A DNA stretch of 35,375 nucleotides from Treponema sp. (GCA_014803985.1 JAAVAO010000013.1:83245-118619), one strand, 5' to 3'. Shown: positions 6,489-14,953, counted from the first letter of the stretch. Program-made: numbers and translations. The notes: generated from the letters alone by a model not told the origin.

Positions 6489-8645
6489 ATGAATACTGAT
6501 AATGATTACGATGAAGATTATGATAAAAATCAGTCGACTGTCAATCCAATAGATGTAGATACTGTCGCTCTCTATCTTTCGGATTGCGGACCGCTTGCAA
6601 AAATTCATAATAATTTTGAAGAGCGCACAGTTCAAATTGAACTTTTAAAGAAAATAGCAAACACATTTAATGAAAATCAAATTGGAATTTTTGAGGCTGG
6701 CACAGGCGTTGGAAAATCGTATGCATATTTAATTCCTGCATTGATTTGGGCGGATATGAATAATGAAAGGGTTATTGTGTCAACTGGTACAATAAATTTG
6801 CAGCAACAACTTTGTGAAAAAGATATTCCAATGGCTAAAAAAATCATCGACAAGGATATAAAATTTCTTTTGATGAAGGGGCGGCAAAATTATATATGTA
6901 GAAGAAGATTTGAAGAGAGTTCGGCGCAAGGCGATTTGTTTAATGATAATACAGAGATTTTTGAAAAAATACGGGAGTGGATGGCTACCTCGCAAACAGG
7001 GAGCAAATCCGAGCTTCCCTTTCTACCTCCTGAAAACGTATGGTCTCAAATAAATTCTGAAAGTGATGCCTGTTTGGGGATCCGCTGTCCATATCATACG
7101 GATTGCTTTATTATGAGATTGCGCAAAGAGGCTGCAAGTGCAAAACTCATTGTTGTAAATCACCATCTTTTATTTGCAGATATAGAGTCACGGCTTTCTT
7201 CGGGAACTTATGATGACGCATCTGTTCTTCCTCCGTATAGACATATCATTTTTGACGAGGCACACGGAATTGAAAGTGCCGCCACGAGTTTTTTTAGTGA
7301 AAGTTTTAATCGATTCAAAGTACTTCGACAAGTAAATCAACTCTACAGGCGAAAAAAGAATTCAGAAACCGGCTTTTTATGCACGCTTGCAGTTCTGTCT
7401 TCAAACGAAGAAAAGGTTGTTAATGCCTATGAAATGGTTTCCCGCATAAAAACTGATGTGGAGAATTTAGAAACGAGTGCATTTGATTTGCTTGCTGCAG
7501 AACACACAATTCGACTTTATGAAAAAACAGCGCGTTCATTTGGTCCGGTAATAACCCTTTCTGCAACTCTTGCAGCAGATCTTGGAAAATTCACTGCGCT
7601 TTGTCGAGAGATAATGGATGGCATAGATGATGCGGATAAAGAAGTTCCTGCTTATTGGGAGTCAAAAATCTTGTTGCGCCGTCTTGATGCTATTTCAAAA
7701 GTCCTTCGAGATTTTTCTGATTGGAATGAAAGGGAGGACTTGGTTTTTTGGATTCAAAAAAATCATCTTTCCAATGAAATTATAAAGGACGGCGAAAAAT
7801 CATTGTATGTTACCTTTACGGAAACGCCTCTTGATATTGCCGACTATATAAATGCTGGCGTGTTTGAACAAATGAAAAGCGTCGTGTGTACATCGGCAAC
7901 TCTAAAAACGGGTAGGGATTTTTCATATTGGATGAACCGCAGCGGTGCTTCTTTTGCGGAAAAAGAACGCATTGTTGTGGGTGATTTTCCATCTCCGTTT
8001 CCGTATCAAAAAAATATGCTCTTTGCAGTTCCATCAGACGCCCCCTTGCCTGATGAAGAAGGATTTCAAGATTGGATAAATAGAGCGATTTTAAAATTGA
8101 TTGAGGCTTCTGATGGGCGCACGTTGGTTTTGTTTACATCTTATGAAAGTTTAAAAAATGCATTTCTCTATGTTCAAAAAAAAGCAAGGAATTTTAAAGG
8201 CGCACTTTTTAGACAGGGCAGTGATGACAATGCACGTCTTTTGGAGAATTTTAGGAACGACATAACAAGCGTTCTTTTTGCAACGGATTCATTTTGGCAG
8301 GGTGTTGACATTCCTGGAGAATCCCTTTCGCAAGTGATAATTGCGCGTCTTCCTTTCACTGTTCCAAACGATCCTATTTTTACTGCGCGTTCTGAATCTA
8401 TAACAAAAAGAGGAGGCTCGTCATTTATGGAATTGAGTCTTCCCGAAGCACTTATAAAATTCCGTCAAGGAGTTGGACGACTTATGAGATGCAGCACTGA
8501 TAGGGGAGCAGTGGTAACGCTTGACCGCAGAATCTATGAAAAACGCTATGGTTCGATTTTTTTAGGCTCTCTGCCGCCTTGTAAAAAACTGTATACAGAA
8601 ATAGATGCTCTTTGCGATGCTATTTCTTCATTTATATTTGCATAA
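6489..8645 (+). CDS. dinG: DinG-family (XPD-like) ATP-dependent DNA helicase
   Basis: This 718-aa superfamily 2 helicase unwinds DNA 5'-3' in repair and conflict resolution. Visible motifs are Walker A GTGVGKS near 71-77 and a four-Cys iron-sulfur cluster signature (Cys137, 195, 200, 206, in YICRRR and DACLGIRCPYHTDC). VVNHHLLFAD, the DEAH box (about 256-259), the late motif DSFWQGVDIPG near 599 and motif VI RQGVGRLMR near 659 follow. All expected parts are present and length is normal for the family. It starts 12 bp after the RelA-like gene, with only a weak SD, so it is likely in the same transcript. Confidence 0.92.
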   Translation: MNTDNDYDEDYDKNQSTVNPIDVDTVALYLSDCGPLAKIHNNFEERTVQIELLKKIANTFNENQIGIFEAGTGVGKSYAYLIPALIWADMNNERVIVSTGTINLQQQLCEKDIPMAKKIIDKDIKFLLMKGRQNYICRRRFEESSAQGDLFNDNTEIFEKIREWMATSQTGSKSELPFLPPENVWSQINSESDACLGIRCPYHTDCFIMRLRKEAASAKLIVVNHHLLFADIESRLSSGTYDDASVLPPYRHIIFDEAHGIESAATSFFSESFNRFKVLRQVNQLYRRKKNSETGFLCTLAVLSSNEEKVVNAYEMVSRIKTDVENLETSAFDLLAAEHTIRLYEKTARSFGPVITLSATLAADLGKFTALCREIMDGIDDADKEVPAYWESKILLRRLDAISKVLRDFSDWNEREDLVFWIQKNHLSNEIIKDGEKSLYVTFTETPLDIADYINAGVFEQMKSVVCTSATLKTGRDFSYWMNRSGASFAEKERIVVGDFPSPFPYQKNMLFAVPSDAPLPDEEGFQDWINRAILKLIEASDGRTLVLFTSYESLKNAFLYVQKKARNFKGALFRQGSDDNARLLENFRNDITSVLFATDSFWQGVDIPGESLSQVIIARLPFTVPNDPIFTARSESITKRGGSSFMELSLPEALIKFRQGVGRLMRCSTDRGAVVTLDRRIYEKRYGSIFLGSLPPCKKLYTEIDALCDAISSFIFA

Positions 8646-8709
8646 CACTCGGTCAATTTTGGTGGCAAGCGTACAAAACTGACCTACTATTTTGAAACGA
8701 ACAAACTAA

Positions 8710-8740
8710 TATACTTTTTTTTAATTTTGTGATAAAATAG
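8710..8740 (+). promoter_or_regulatory. Promoter of plsC; 31-bp block shared with rnfC promoter
   Basis: A block of TATAC, eight T and then TTGTGATAAAATAG carries -10 TAAAAT (8733-8738) and a poor -35 (TATACT, 17 bp upstream). The same 31-bp block with three differences lies at 24026-24056 before rnfC. The predicted start near 8745 leaves room for the plsC SD. Confidence 0.55.
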
Positions 8741-8766
8741 AATAAATTACATTTTTGGAGATAAAA

Positions 8767-9528
8767 TTGTATAGTTTTATAACTATTGCCTGTCTTTTTG
8801 CGGCAGTTATTCCTGCTGCGACCCTTAATATAGTTGCCTATCCAATCAGCAAACGATGGAGTTCCTCTATTTCTCAATATATTGTGAAAGTTCTTGCTCC
8901 TCGTATTTTTGCAATTTTGAATAAATATAGACATTTTCACTTTTTTTCATATACTGAATCCAAAAAAAAATTGCCAAAACAGTTTTTTATAATATCAAAT
9001 CATCAGAGTTTGTTTGACATTCCAGCATTTATGAATTTTTTTCGGGAAAAAGACGTGCGCTTTGTTGCAAAAGACAATCTTTCTCGGCACATTCCGTTGG
9101 TTTCGGAAATGCTTCGCTCCCATGAACATTGTATGATTCCAAGAAAAGGTAGTCCTATGCAGGCTATGAAGCACATGGAAGACTTTGGAGCAAAAGTGTT
9201 GCAGAGAGGTCAAATTCCAATTCTATTCCCTGAGGGAACGCGCACAAAAGACGGAAATGTTGGCAAATTTTATTCGGCAGGTTTTAGAAAATTAAACGAA
9301 ACATTGCATCTTCCCGTTGTTGCCTGTGCGCTGGACGGCGGCTATCAAATTCGTGATTTGGGACGTATTATGCGCAACCTCAAGAATGGCTGCTATCGGG
9401 TGAAAGTTTTAAAAGTTTTTGAATCTCCAAAAACAAAAGAAGATGAAAGCAAGGTTTTGGAGGAAAGTCGCCGCCTTATTCAAGAGCAGGTAACAGAATG
9501 GCATAGTCTTAAAACGGATGAAAAATAA
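8767..9528 (+). CDS. plsC: 1-acyl-sn-glycerol-3-phosphate acyltransferase (PlsC)
   Basis: This protein of about 253 aa transfers an acyl chain to lysophosphatidic acid to make phosphatidic acid at the inner membrane. The frame opens at TTG 8755, but GGAG (8757-8760) lies six bases before TTG 8767, so I place the start there. A hydrophobic N-terminus (about 1-22) is followed by SNHQSLFDIP near 77-86 (NHX4D catalytic motif, His and Asp present) and LFPEGTRTKDG near 154-164 (substrate-binding motif). It ends at a bidirectional terminator. No operon partner is evident. Confidence 0.88.
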   Translation: MYSFITIACLFAAVIPAATLNIVAYPISKRWSSSISQYIVKVLAPRIFAILNKYRHFHFFSYTESKKKLPKQFFIISNHQSLFDIPAFMNFFREKDVRFVAKDNLSRHIPLVSEMLRSHEHCMIPRKGSPMQAMKHMEDFGAKVLQRGQIPILFPEGTRTKDGNVGKFYSAGFRKLNETLHLPVVACALDGGYQIRDLGRIMRNLKNGCYRVKVLKVFESPKTKEDESKVLEESRRLIQEQVTEWHSLKTDEK

Positions 9529-9536
9529 GGTGAGAT

Positions 9537-9568
9537 AAAAAAAGGACTGTTATAACAGTCCTTTTTTT
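9537..9568. terminator. Bidirectional intrinsic terminator between convergent genes
   Basis: A7, then the perfect palindrome GGACTGTTATAACAGTCC, then T7. It gives a U-tract on both strands and serves plsC (plus) and the zinc-ribbon gene (minus), which converge here. Confidence 0.9.
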
Positions 9569-9613
9569 CAGCAATGCAATTTTAACTGCTGATTTTAAAC
9601 GTTTTTTTTAACG

Positions 9614-9787
9614 CTATTTAAAATCCTTCGGTCGCCTTTCTACACGCTTGCATTTTGAGCATTCTGCAAGGTTTTTGAGCTTTCCGCTTTCATACATGGT
9701 CTTCATTGTTATTTCTCCGCCACAATCAGGGCAAAGGAATTTTTGCGTTGTAACGCTTGTACGAGAGTTTTTACTTGCTCCAGCCAT
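9614..9787 (-). CDS. Small zinc-ribbon protein of unknown function
   Basis: This 57-aa basic protein has two Cys pairs, FLCPDCGGE and AECSKCKR, about 24 residues apart, which is the spacing of a treble-clef or zinc-ribbon fold. The frame can be extended upstream, but ATG 9787 is preceded by GGAGG at good distance and follows a strong promoter, so the short form is the likely product. The rest is Lys/Arg-rich, so nucleic-acid or ribosome binding is plausible but inferred. It is not L33, L31 or L32 by motif order. It is encoded opposite the ribosomal protein S20 gene. Confidence 0.75.
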   Translation of the reverse strand: MAGASKNSRTSVTTQKFLCPDCGGEITMKTMYESGKLKNLAECSKCKRVERRPKDFK

Positions 9788-9821
9788 AGTATTCCTCCAA
9801 TCTTGGTATCTGTGATATACT

Positions 9822-9850
9822 ATCATAATATTTATAAGAAAGTTAGTCAA
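9822..9850 (-). promoter_or_regulatory. Promoter of the zinc-ribbon gene
   Basis: On the minus strand, -35 TTGACT (9850-9845), a 17-bp spacer and -10 TATGAT (9827-9822). Its quality supports the miniprotein being expressed. Confidence 0.75.
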
Positions 9851-9911
9851 TTGCAGAAATTTAAAAAGCATTTTATTTTTATTAAAAAAACACTCAAGAA
9901 TTTCTAAACCC

Positions 9912-9940
9912 TTGACTAAATATATTCACTTCAGTAAAAT
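9912..9940 (+). promoter_or_regulatory. rpsT promoter
   Basis: -35 TTGACT (9912-9917), a 17-bp spacer and -10 TAAAAT (9935-9940). The predicted transcript start, near 9947, lies inside the 18-bp palindrome at 9945-9962. Confidence 0.75.
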
Positions 9941-9944
9941 TATG

Positions 9945-9962
9945 AATTAAGTTAACTTAATT
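9945..9962. promoter_or_regulatory. Perfect 18-bp palindrome at the rpsT transcription start
   Basis: AATTAAGTTAACTTAATT reads the same on both strands and sits between the -10 box and the SD (GGGGG, 9964-9968). It could be a protein operator or a weak hairpin at the 5' end of the mRNA. Confidence 0.55.
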
Positions 9963-9974
9963 TGGGGGATAATT

Positions 9975-10265
9975 TTGGCAACAAAAAAAACATCTGCACA
10001 GAAACGACACGAACAGAGCGAAAAACGACGACTTCATAACAAAGAGATTAAAAGCACTTGTAAAACGTATGCAAGGCAGTTTGTAGAGGCAGTGAATGCA
10101 AAAGACAAGGCTCTTGCTGAAACAAAATTAAGAACTCTTGAAAGCACTCTTGATAGTGCGCGAAGCAAGGGAGTTCTCAAGTTAAATGCCGTTGCTCGCA
10201 AAAAGTCACGAATGGCAAGGCTTTTTAATAAGACCTTTGCACCTACTGAAGCAGCAAACAACTAG
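9975..10265 (+). CDS. rpsT: 30S ribosomal protein S20
   Basis: This 96-aa primary 16S rRNA-binding protein of the small subunit shows the typical Lys/Arg/Ala-rich helices: KKTSAQKRHEQSEKRRLHNKEIKS at the N-terminus and KGVLKLNAVARKKSRMARLFNK near 65-87. It starts with TTG, six bases after GGGGG. E. coli rpsT also starts with UUG, and its weak start is tied to autogenous control, so a similar scheme is plausible here. It has its own promoter and is followed by a terminator. Confidence 0.95.
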   Translation: MATKKTSAQKRHEQSEKRRLHNKEIKSTCKTYARQFVEAVNAKDKALAETKLRTLESTLDSARSKGVLKLNAVARKKSRMARLFNKTFAPTEAANN

Positions 10266-10284
10266 TTCTTACCGTTTTATGGAG

Positions 10285-10314
10285 ATCCAGCCAGCAAATA
10301 ACGGCTGGATTTTT
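10285..10314 (+). terminator. Intrinsic terminator after rpsT
   Basis: An 8-bp stem ATCCAGCC/GGCTGGAT (10285-10292, 10303-10310) followed by TTTTATTTTA. Confidence 0.8.
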
Positions 10315-10414
10315 ATTTTACATCTTCTTGTTTTCAGAACAAAATGGAAATCTATGGATTTCTTGCTGTATTTTGATTGTATTTGTTTCTTGCTATTTGG
10401 ATGGAGGAATTTTC

Positions 10415-10723
10415 TTGTCTTTTGAAAAAATTACAAAAATTGATTTGGTGGATTCTATCTACAAGAACACTAATTGTCAAAAAGCAGATATTCAAAAAAT
10501 TGTGGATGCCTTCCTTGACTCTGTAAAAAAGTGCCTTTCAGAGGGCAATTCAATTGAATTGCGCGGTTTTGGAACTTTTGAGCCGCGATTACGAAAGGCA
10601 CGTGAAAACACTCGAAACCCTAAAAGTGGAGAAGTTGTTTCAATGGTGGAACATTATGTGGCGGCGTTTAGGGCGGGAAAAGAATTAAAGCACCTTATGT
10701 ATACACTTACCCCTCACATATAA
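10415..10723 (+). CDS. HU-family DNA-binding protein
   Basis: This protein of about 102 aa bends and compacts DNA as a dimer. The signature region GNSIELRGFGTFEPRLRKARENTRNPKSGEVV (about 47-78) contains the conserved GFGTF turn and the Arg-rich DNA-binding arm with its Asn-Pro tip. The open frame runs back to 10328, but GGAGG (10404-10408) lies six bases before TTG 10415, and the family sequence begins right after it. The HU homology ends near residue 90, leaving a short hydrophobic/His tail (LMYTLTPHI). The stop is 2 bp from the lnt start, so the two are translationally coupled. Confidence 0.9.
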   Translation: MSFEKITKIDLVDSIYKNTNCQKADIQKIVDAFLDSVKKCLSEGNSIELRGFGTFEPRLRKARENTRNPKSGEVVSMVEHYVAAFRAGKELKHLMYTLTPHI

Positions 10724-10725
10724 CA

Positions 10726-12246
10726 ATGGATGTAAAAAAACACAGTGAATGTGTGGTTCTTCTTCTCATATCTTCCTGTTTATTCGGCATTTCCAATTCT
10801 TTTACCGCATGGTTTGTTTTTGTACCAGTTCTTTTTCTTGTAAAAAAAATTACCTTCAAGTTTACGTGGCTTTATGGCGGACTATATGGTAGTCTCTCAT
10901 ATCTTTTTTATGTAACGTGGCTTTTTAATTACAGCAAACTTGCAATGGCAGGGGTTTGCTTGTTATATTTTTTCTATTGTGCAATTCTCTTTTTTGCCTT
11001 GAAATGCGCCTTGCAGTGTGGTGAAAAGACAAAGTTCTTCTTCATTGCAGGGGTTTTTACGTTCTACGAATTTTTAAAAACACAAGGCTTTTTAGGCTTC
11101 AGTTATGGAATTAATGCTTACACGCAATATAAGAATATCTTTTTTATACAGACAAGCGATTTTGGCGGCGTTTGGTTTGCGGATTTTGTGCTGAATGCAT
11201 CATCTGCTGCTATTTTTTGCTTTTTAGAGCGTTTTTGTGAAAGAACATCCGCTTTATCTTATGTCAACGATGGAAGTGATGGAGGCAATTCTCAAAAAAA
11301 TGTAATTTTCAAACAATGGCAAATCTTTTATAGGTGCTTTTTTGATTTTTTTAAAACGGTGCCGTGTATTATGTTTGTTGCTTTGCTTGCATTCTCCTAC
11401 ATTTATGGAATTTGTCGCATTTATAGCGTTGATAAAATTACGTTGAACGCAGAAAAAATAGTTGTTGCGGCAATTCAGCATAATACAGATCCGTGGAAAG
11501 GCGGACTTGACTTTTACAAAAGCGATGTAAACAATTTAATTGCGCTTTCAAAGGAAGTTATGCAAAGAGAACAGGATGTAAAGATACTAGTGTGGCCTGA
11601 AACGGCGGTTGTTCCTCCGATTTTGAAACATTATTTTGACGAAGCAGATACGGAGAGAAAACAATTAGTAACTGAATTGCTTGAATTTTTTAACGAGGCA
11701 GACTGCGCTTTTTTGATTGGAAATTTCAATCCAATACAGGGCGATGATTATAATAGCGTATTTTTATTTGAGGGCAAAAAAAACACCATTCCTCCTCGCC
11801 CAACAACATATTCAAAAATGCATTTAGTTCCATTCAGCGAGTATTTTCCCTATAAAAAACAGTTTCCACGTATTTATGAAGCCCTTTTGGGAGGCGACAC
11901 CCATTTATGGACTCCAGGCACTGAAAGGGTTGTTTTTGAAGTTTCGGGGTTTACATTCGCCACACCCATTTGTTTTGAAGATACCTTTGGCTCTGATTGC
12001 AAACAGTTTGTCAAAAATGGAGCAAGAGCCTTTCTTAATGTAAGCAACGATGCTTGGTCAAAAAGCAGACGATGTCAAAAGCAGCATTTGCAGACGGCGG
12101 TTTTTCGCTCCGTTGAAAACCATATACCAACGGTCAGAAGCACGGCAAGCGGAGTTACCGCGTATATTGACACAGCGGGTAGGGTGGTGAGCATCCCCGA
12201 ATTTTCAAAGGGGTATCTTATAGTCGAAGTTCCGATTTTGCGGTAA
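10726..12246 (+). CDS. lnt: Apolipoprotein N-acyltransferase
   Basis: This 506-aa inner-membrane enzyme adds the third acyl chain to the N-terminal Cys of lipoproteins. About six hydrophobic segments fill residues 1-240. A carbon-nitrogen hydrolase domain follows, with the catalytic triad visible: Glu292 (VWPETAV), Lys364 (TYSKMHLVPF) and Cys416 (PICFEDTF). The linker FSEYFPYK is also typical. It begins 2 bp after the HU stop without a clear SD, which points to coupled translation. The window's own lipoproteins (20048 and 30809) would be substrates. A terminator follows. Confidence 0.95.
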   Translation: MDVKKHSECVVLLLISSCLFGISNSFTAWFVFVPVLFLVKKITFKFTWLYGGLYGSLSYLFYVTWLFNYSKLAMAGVCLLYFFYCAILFFALKCALQCGEKTKFFFIAGVFTFYEFLKTQGFLGFSYGINAYTQYKNIFFIQTSDFGGVWFADFVLNASSAAIFCFLERFCERTSALSYVNDGSDGGNSQKNVIFKQWQIFYRCFFDFFKTVPCIMFVALLAFSYIYGICRIYSVDKITLNAEKIVVAAIQHNTDPWKGGLDFYKSDVNNLIALSKEVMQREQDVKILVWPETAVVPPILKHYFDEADTERKQLVTELLEFFNEADCAFLIGNFNPIQGDDYNSVFLFEGKKNTIPPRPTTYSKMHLVPFSEYFPYKKQFPRIYEALLGGDTHLWTPGTERVVFEVSGFTFATPICFEDTFGSDCKQFVKNGARAFLNVSNDAWSKSRRCQKQHLQTAVFRSVENHIPTVRSTASGVTAYIDTAGRVVSIPEFSKGYLIVEVPILR

Positions 12247-12277
12247 AAAAATTTTAGGCGGGAAAGAGATAAGGATT

Positions 12278-12331
12278 GAAAGGGAAAGAGGATAACCGAA
12301 GCGGTTTCCGCTTTCCCTTTCCCCCTTTTTT
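12278..12331 (+). terminator. Intrinsic terminator after lnt
   Basis: Arms GAAAGGGAAAG (12278-12288) and CTTTCCCTTTC (12311-12321), with an inner ACCG/CGGT pair, then CCCC and six T. Confidence 0.75.
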
Positions 12332-12340
12332 ATGAGACAG

Positions 12341-12369
12341 TTGCAAAACACAGAGAAATCAGATAGAAT
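12341..12369 (+). promoter_or_regulatory. Bactofilin promoter, probably giving a leaderless mRNA
   Basis: -35 TTGCAA (12341-12346), a 17-bp spacer and -10 TAGAAT (12364-12369). The ATG lies at 12376, only six bases after the -10, so the predicted transcript start coincides with the start codon. There is no SD. Confidence 0.65.
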
Positions 12370-12375
12370 GAAGAT

Positions 12376-12813
12376 ATGACAAATGAAAAAGACGCAGAAG
12401 CGCAACCTCAAAAAAGAACTTTAACTGTTTTTGGTCCTGAAACTGAATTTGACGGCGTATTGGAATTTAGCGATGACCTTATAATAACTGGAAAATTTAA
12501 TGGACGCATAAATGCCACTGGAAATCTTGAAATTGCAAAGGGCGCAAAATGCACGGTGGAAAAAATACTTGCAAAGTCAATAGTGATTTCTGGAACGGTG
12601 GAAGGGGATATAGAGGCATCGGAGCGCGTTGAAATTTGTAATGGTGGTTCTGTAAAAGGCGATATTGCAACCGCTCGACTCAGAATAGATAATAACGTTG
12701 ATTTTGAGGGACAAGTGACAATGCTTGATAAAATGCCAGAGGAAAATCTTTTTGCATCTGCTTCAGCGGAATATAAAAAGGCAATGGTTCTCCGTTCTGA
12801 TGTTATTGAGTAA
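12376..12813 (+). CDS. Bactofilin (polymer-forming cytoskeletal protein)
   Basis: This 145-aa protein has a central right-handed beta-helix core (about 17-115) flanked by short polar tails, the bactofilin plan. The hydrophobic/glycine periodicity is clear in LEFSDDLIITGKFNGRI, GNLEIAKGAKCTVE, IVISGTVEGDIE and VEICNGGSVKGDI. Bactofilins self-assemble without nucleotide into filaments that organise cell shape and wall synthesis, and in spirochaetes they affect helical or ribbon morphology. The gene stands between lnt and rho with its own promoter. Confidence 0.9.
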   Translation: MTNEKDAEAQPQKRTLTVFGPETEFDGVLEFSDDLIITGKFNGRINATGNLEIAKGAKCTVEKILAKSIVISGTVEGDIEASERVEICNGGSVKGDIATARLRIDNNVDFEGQVTMLDKMPEENLFASASAEYKKAMVLRSDVIE

Positions 12814-12872
12814 AAAATACGAAGTGTCGTTTTTATAGATGATGTTTTTATGTGTCAACTTGAGTTTGACGC

Positions 12873-12901
12873 TTGACTTTTTATTTATTTTAAACTAGAA
12901 T
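12873..12901 (+). promoter_or_regulatory. rho promoter
   Basis: -35 TTGACT (12873-12878), a 17-bp spacer and -10 TAGAAT (12896-12901). The predicted leader is about 92 nt. A small inverted repeat GTCAA/TTGAC lies just upstream (about 12854-12870). A long leader would suit the autoregulation by premature termination known for rho in other bacteria. Confidence 0.7.
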
Positions 12902-12999
12902 AAATCATCTGTTTTTTTTGCGTATACTTTTACGTGCTACCTATTTTCAATTTTTAATAAATCAATCTAAAAATAACACTAAAAATTATGGAGTTTTGA

Positions 13000-14790
13000 A
13001 TGGCATTACGAAAACGCCAAACGAAGGCAGCGACAGAAGACGCTGCAGAATCTACACAGGCTCAAGAATTTGAAGAGAGCCTCGAGTCCTATGAAAATTC
13101 ATCGTCTATTTCAGATGATGAAGAGGGTTTTTCCGCTGAACAACAGGAAAATTATTCATCATTTTCACCGGATGATTCCGATGATGAAAATTGTGCAGAC
13201 GATGAGCGAGAGGGGAGAATGAAAGTTGTGACTGTGCGGACGCGCAGGCGAAGCACGAGGAATTCTAATCAAGAGCGAAATTCTGATGATTCCGACAACA
13301 CTTCTCGCGAAAGCGGTGGGCAAGAACCAATTCGTCAAACACGATGGTCAAACGGCGAGAATAACCGGTATCAATCGCGTCGCTCATCGACAAGATCGTA
13401 TTCTATGCGCACTTCACACCATATAGAGATGCCTGTGCCGACAGGGGAAATAGATCCTACAATTTTACAGCCGAGCGGAGAAGGCACAGATGAAACAGCG
13501 TCAAAGCCTCGACTTGTCATAAATGATCTTACAGCAATGGGAATGCACGAGTTGCGTGACCTTGCAACAAAATATGGATTTAATCCTGATGACCTTGCGC
13601 CTATGAAAAAACAGGAGTTGATTTTTGTTATCCTCAAGGCGCATACAGAGCATGGGGGGATTATTTTTGCATCAGGAAGCCTTGAAATTCTTGCAGATGG
13701 TTATGGATTTTTGAGGAGTCCGCAAAACAGTTATTTGTCCGGACCCGATGACATTTACATTTCTCCCAGTCAAATTCGATTGTTTAATTTAAAAACTGGC
13801 GACACTGTTTATGGACAAACTCGCTCTCCAAAGGAAGGGGAAAAATTCTTTGCAATGCTTAGAATTGAAAAAGTTAATTTTGATGAACCTCGCATTGCAC
13901 AAACAAGAATCCCTTTTGAAAACTTAACTCCGCTTTATCCAAAGGAAAAACTGCATCTTGAAACAATTTCAACAGAGGTTTCAACGAGAATTGTTGATTT
14001 ATTTAGTCCGATTGGAAAGGGGCAAAGGCTTTTGATTGTGGCTCCTCCAAAAGCTGGAAAAACCACGCTCATGCAAAGGGTTGCAAATGCAATCACCACA
14101 AATCATCCTGATGTGTATTTGATTGTGCTTTTGATAGACGAGCGTCCTGAAGAAGTTACTGAAATGGAGCGCACTATAAAGGCGGAGGTGATTTCTTCAA
14201 CGTTTGATGAACAGGCTTCTCGCCATGTGCAAGTGGCGGAAATGGTTCTTGAAAAGGCAAAGCGTTTGGTAGAGCATAAGCGCGATGTTGTTATTTTCCT
14301 GGATTCAATTACACGACTTGCCCGCGCTTATAACCAAACCGTTCCAACTTCTGGCAAGGTTTTATCGGGCGGTGTGGACTCGAATGCCCTTAATAAACCA
14401 AAGCGATTTTTCGGAGCGGCTAGAAACATCGAGGAGGGCGGCTCATTGACAATTATTTCAACCGCCCTTGTTGAAACGGGAAGTCGTATGGACGAGGTTA
14501 TTTTCGAAGAATTCAAGGGAACGGGAAACAGCGAAATTGACCTTGACAGAAAACTTTCTGAAAGACGACTTTTCCCTGCAATAAACATAAAAAAATCGGG
14601 AACTCGCCGCGAAGAGCTTTTGCTCACGGACAATGAACTTCAAAAACTGTGGATTTTGCGAAAAGTATTTGCTCCAATGGAAGACGCTGAAGTTTTGGAG
14701 TTAATTCTTGATCGAATGAAAAAAAGCAAGACAAACGATGCGTTCCTTGCTAGTATGAATGTGGGTGCATCCTCTTCAGACGAGGGGTAA
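13000..14790 (+). CDS. rho: Transcription termination factor Rho with long N-terminal extension
   Basis: This 596-aa hexameric RNA helicase ends Rho-dependent transcripts; E. coli Rho has 419 aa. Residues 1 to about 165 are a low-complexity extension: acidic/Ser-rich first (to about 70), then Arg/Ser/Asn-rich ([23 protein letters not shown]). The usual protein follows: N-terminal helical domain ([14 protein letters not shown]), primary RNA-binding fold ([25 protein letters not shown]), Walker A ([13 protein letters not shown]), Walker B ([16 protein letters not shown]), Q-loop ([13 protein letters not shown]) and R-loop ([14 protein letters not shown]). All catalytic parts are intact. Similar insertions in other phyla add RNA-binding or phase-separating capacity; that role here is inference. 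Confidence 0.95.
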   Translation: MALRKRQTKAATEDAAESTQAQEFEESLESYENSSSISDDEEGFSAEQQENYSSFSPDDSDDENCADDEREGRMKVVTVRTRRRSTRNSNQERNSDDSDNTSRESGGQEPIRQTRWSNGENNRYQSRRSSTRSYSMRTSHHIEMPVPTGEIDPTILQPSGEGTDETASKPRLVINDLTAMGMHELRDLATKYGFNPDDLAPMKKQELIFVILKAHTEHGGIIFASGSLEILADGYGFLRSPQNSYLSGPDDIYISPSQIRLFNLKTGDTVYGQTRSPKEGEKFFAMLRIEKVNFDEPRIAQTRIPFENLTPLYPKEKLHLETISTEVSTRIVDLFSPIGKGQRLLIVAPPKAGKTTLMQRVANAITTNHPDVYLIVLLIDERPEEVTEMERTIKAEVISSTFDEQASRHVQVAEMVLEKAKRLVEHKRDVVIFLDSITRLARAYNQTVPTSGKVLSGGVDSNALNKPKRFFGAARNIEEGGSLTIISTALVETGSRMDEVIFEEFKGTGNSEIDLDRKLSERRLFPAINIKKSGTRREELLLTDNELQKLWILRKVFAPMEDAEVLELILDRMKKSKTNDAFLASMNVGASSSDEG

Positions 14791-14913
14791 ATCGAAATTG
14801 TTAGGCTAACCTTTGAGTTTTGGACTTTAGATTATTAGGCGGTTTGTTACTCCGCCACCCGATCACAAATCCGTTGACGAATGTATGCATGCCAACGATT
14901 TTTCTATTCTTGC

Positions 14914-14942
14914 TTGACCAACTTTGTGATTTCTGATATGGT
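14914..14942 (+). promoter_or_regulatory. Promoter of the rpsF-ssb-rpsR-rplI operon
   Basis: -35 TTGACC (14914-14919), a 17-bp spacer and -10 TATGGT (14937-14942). The transcript would begin near 14949 and carry a leader of about 49 nt. Confidence 0.7.
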
Positions 14943-14953
14943 GTATAAACACC

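Noticed and set aside
10328..10414. N-terminal extension of HU
   Set aside because: GGAGG with correct spacing marks TTG 10415, and the extension overlaps the region just after the rpsT terminator.
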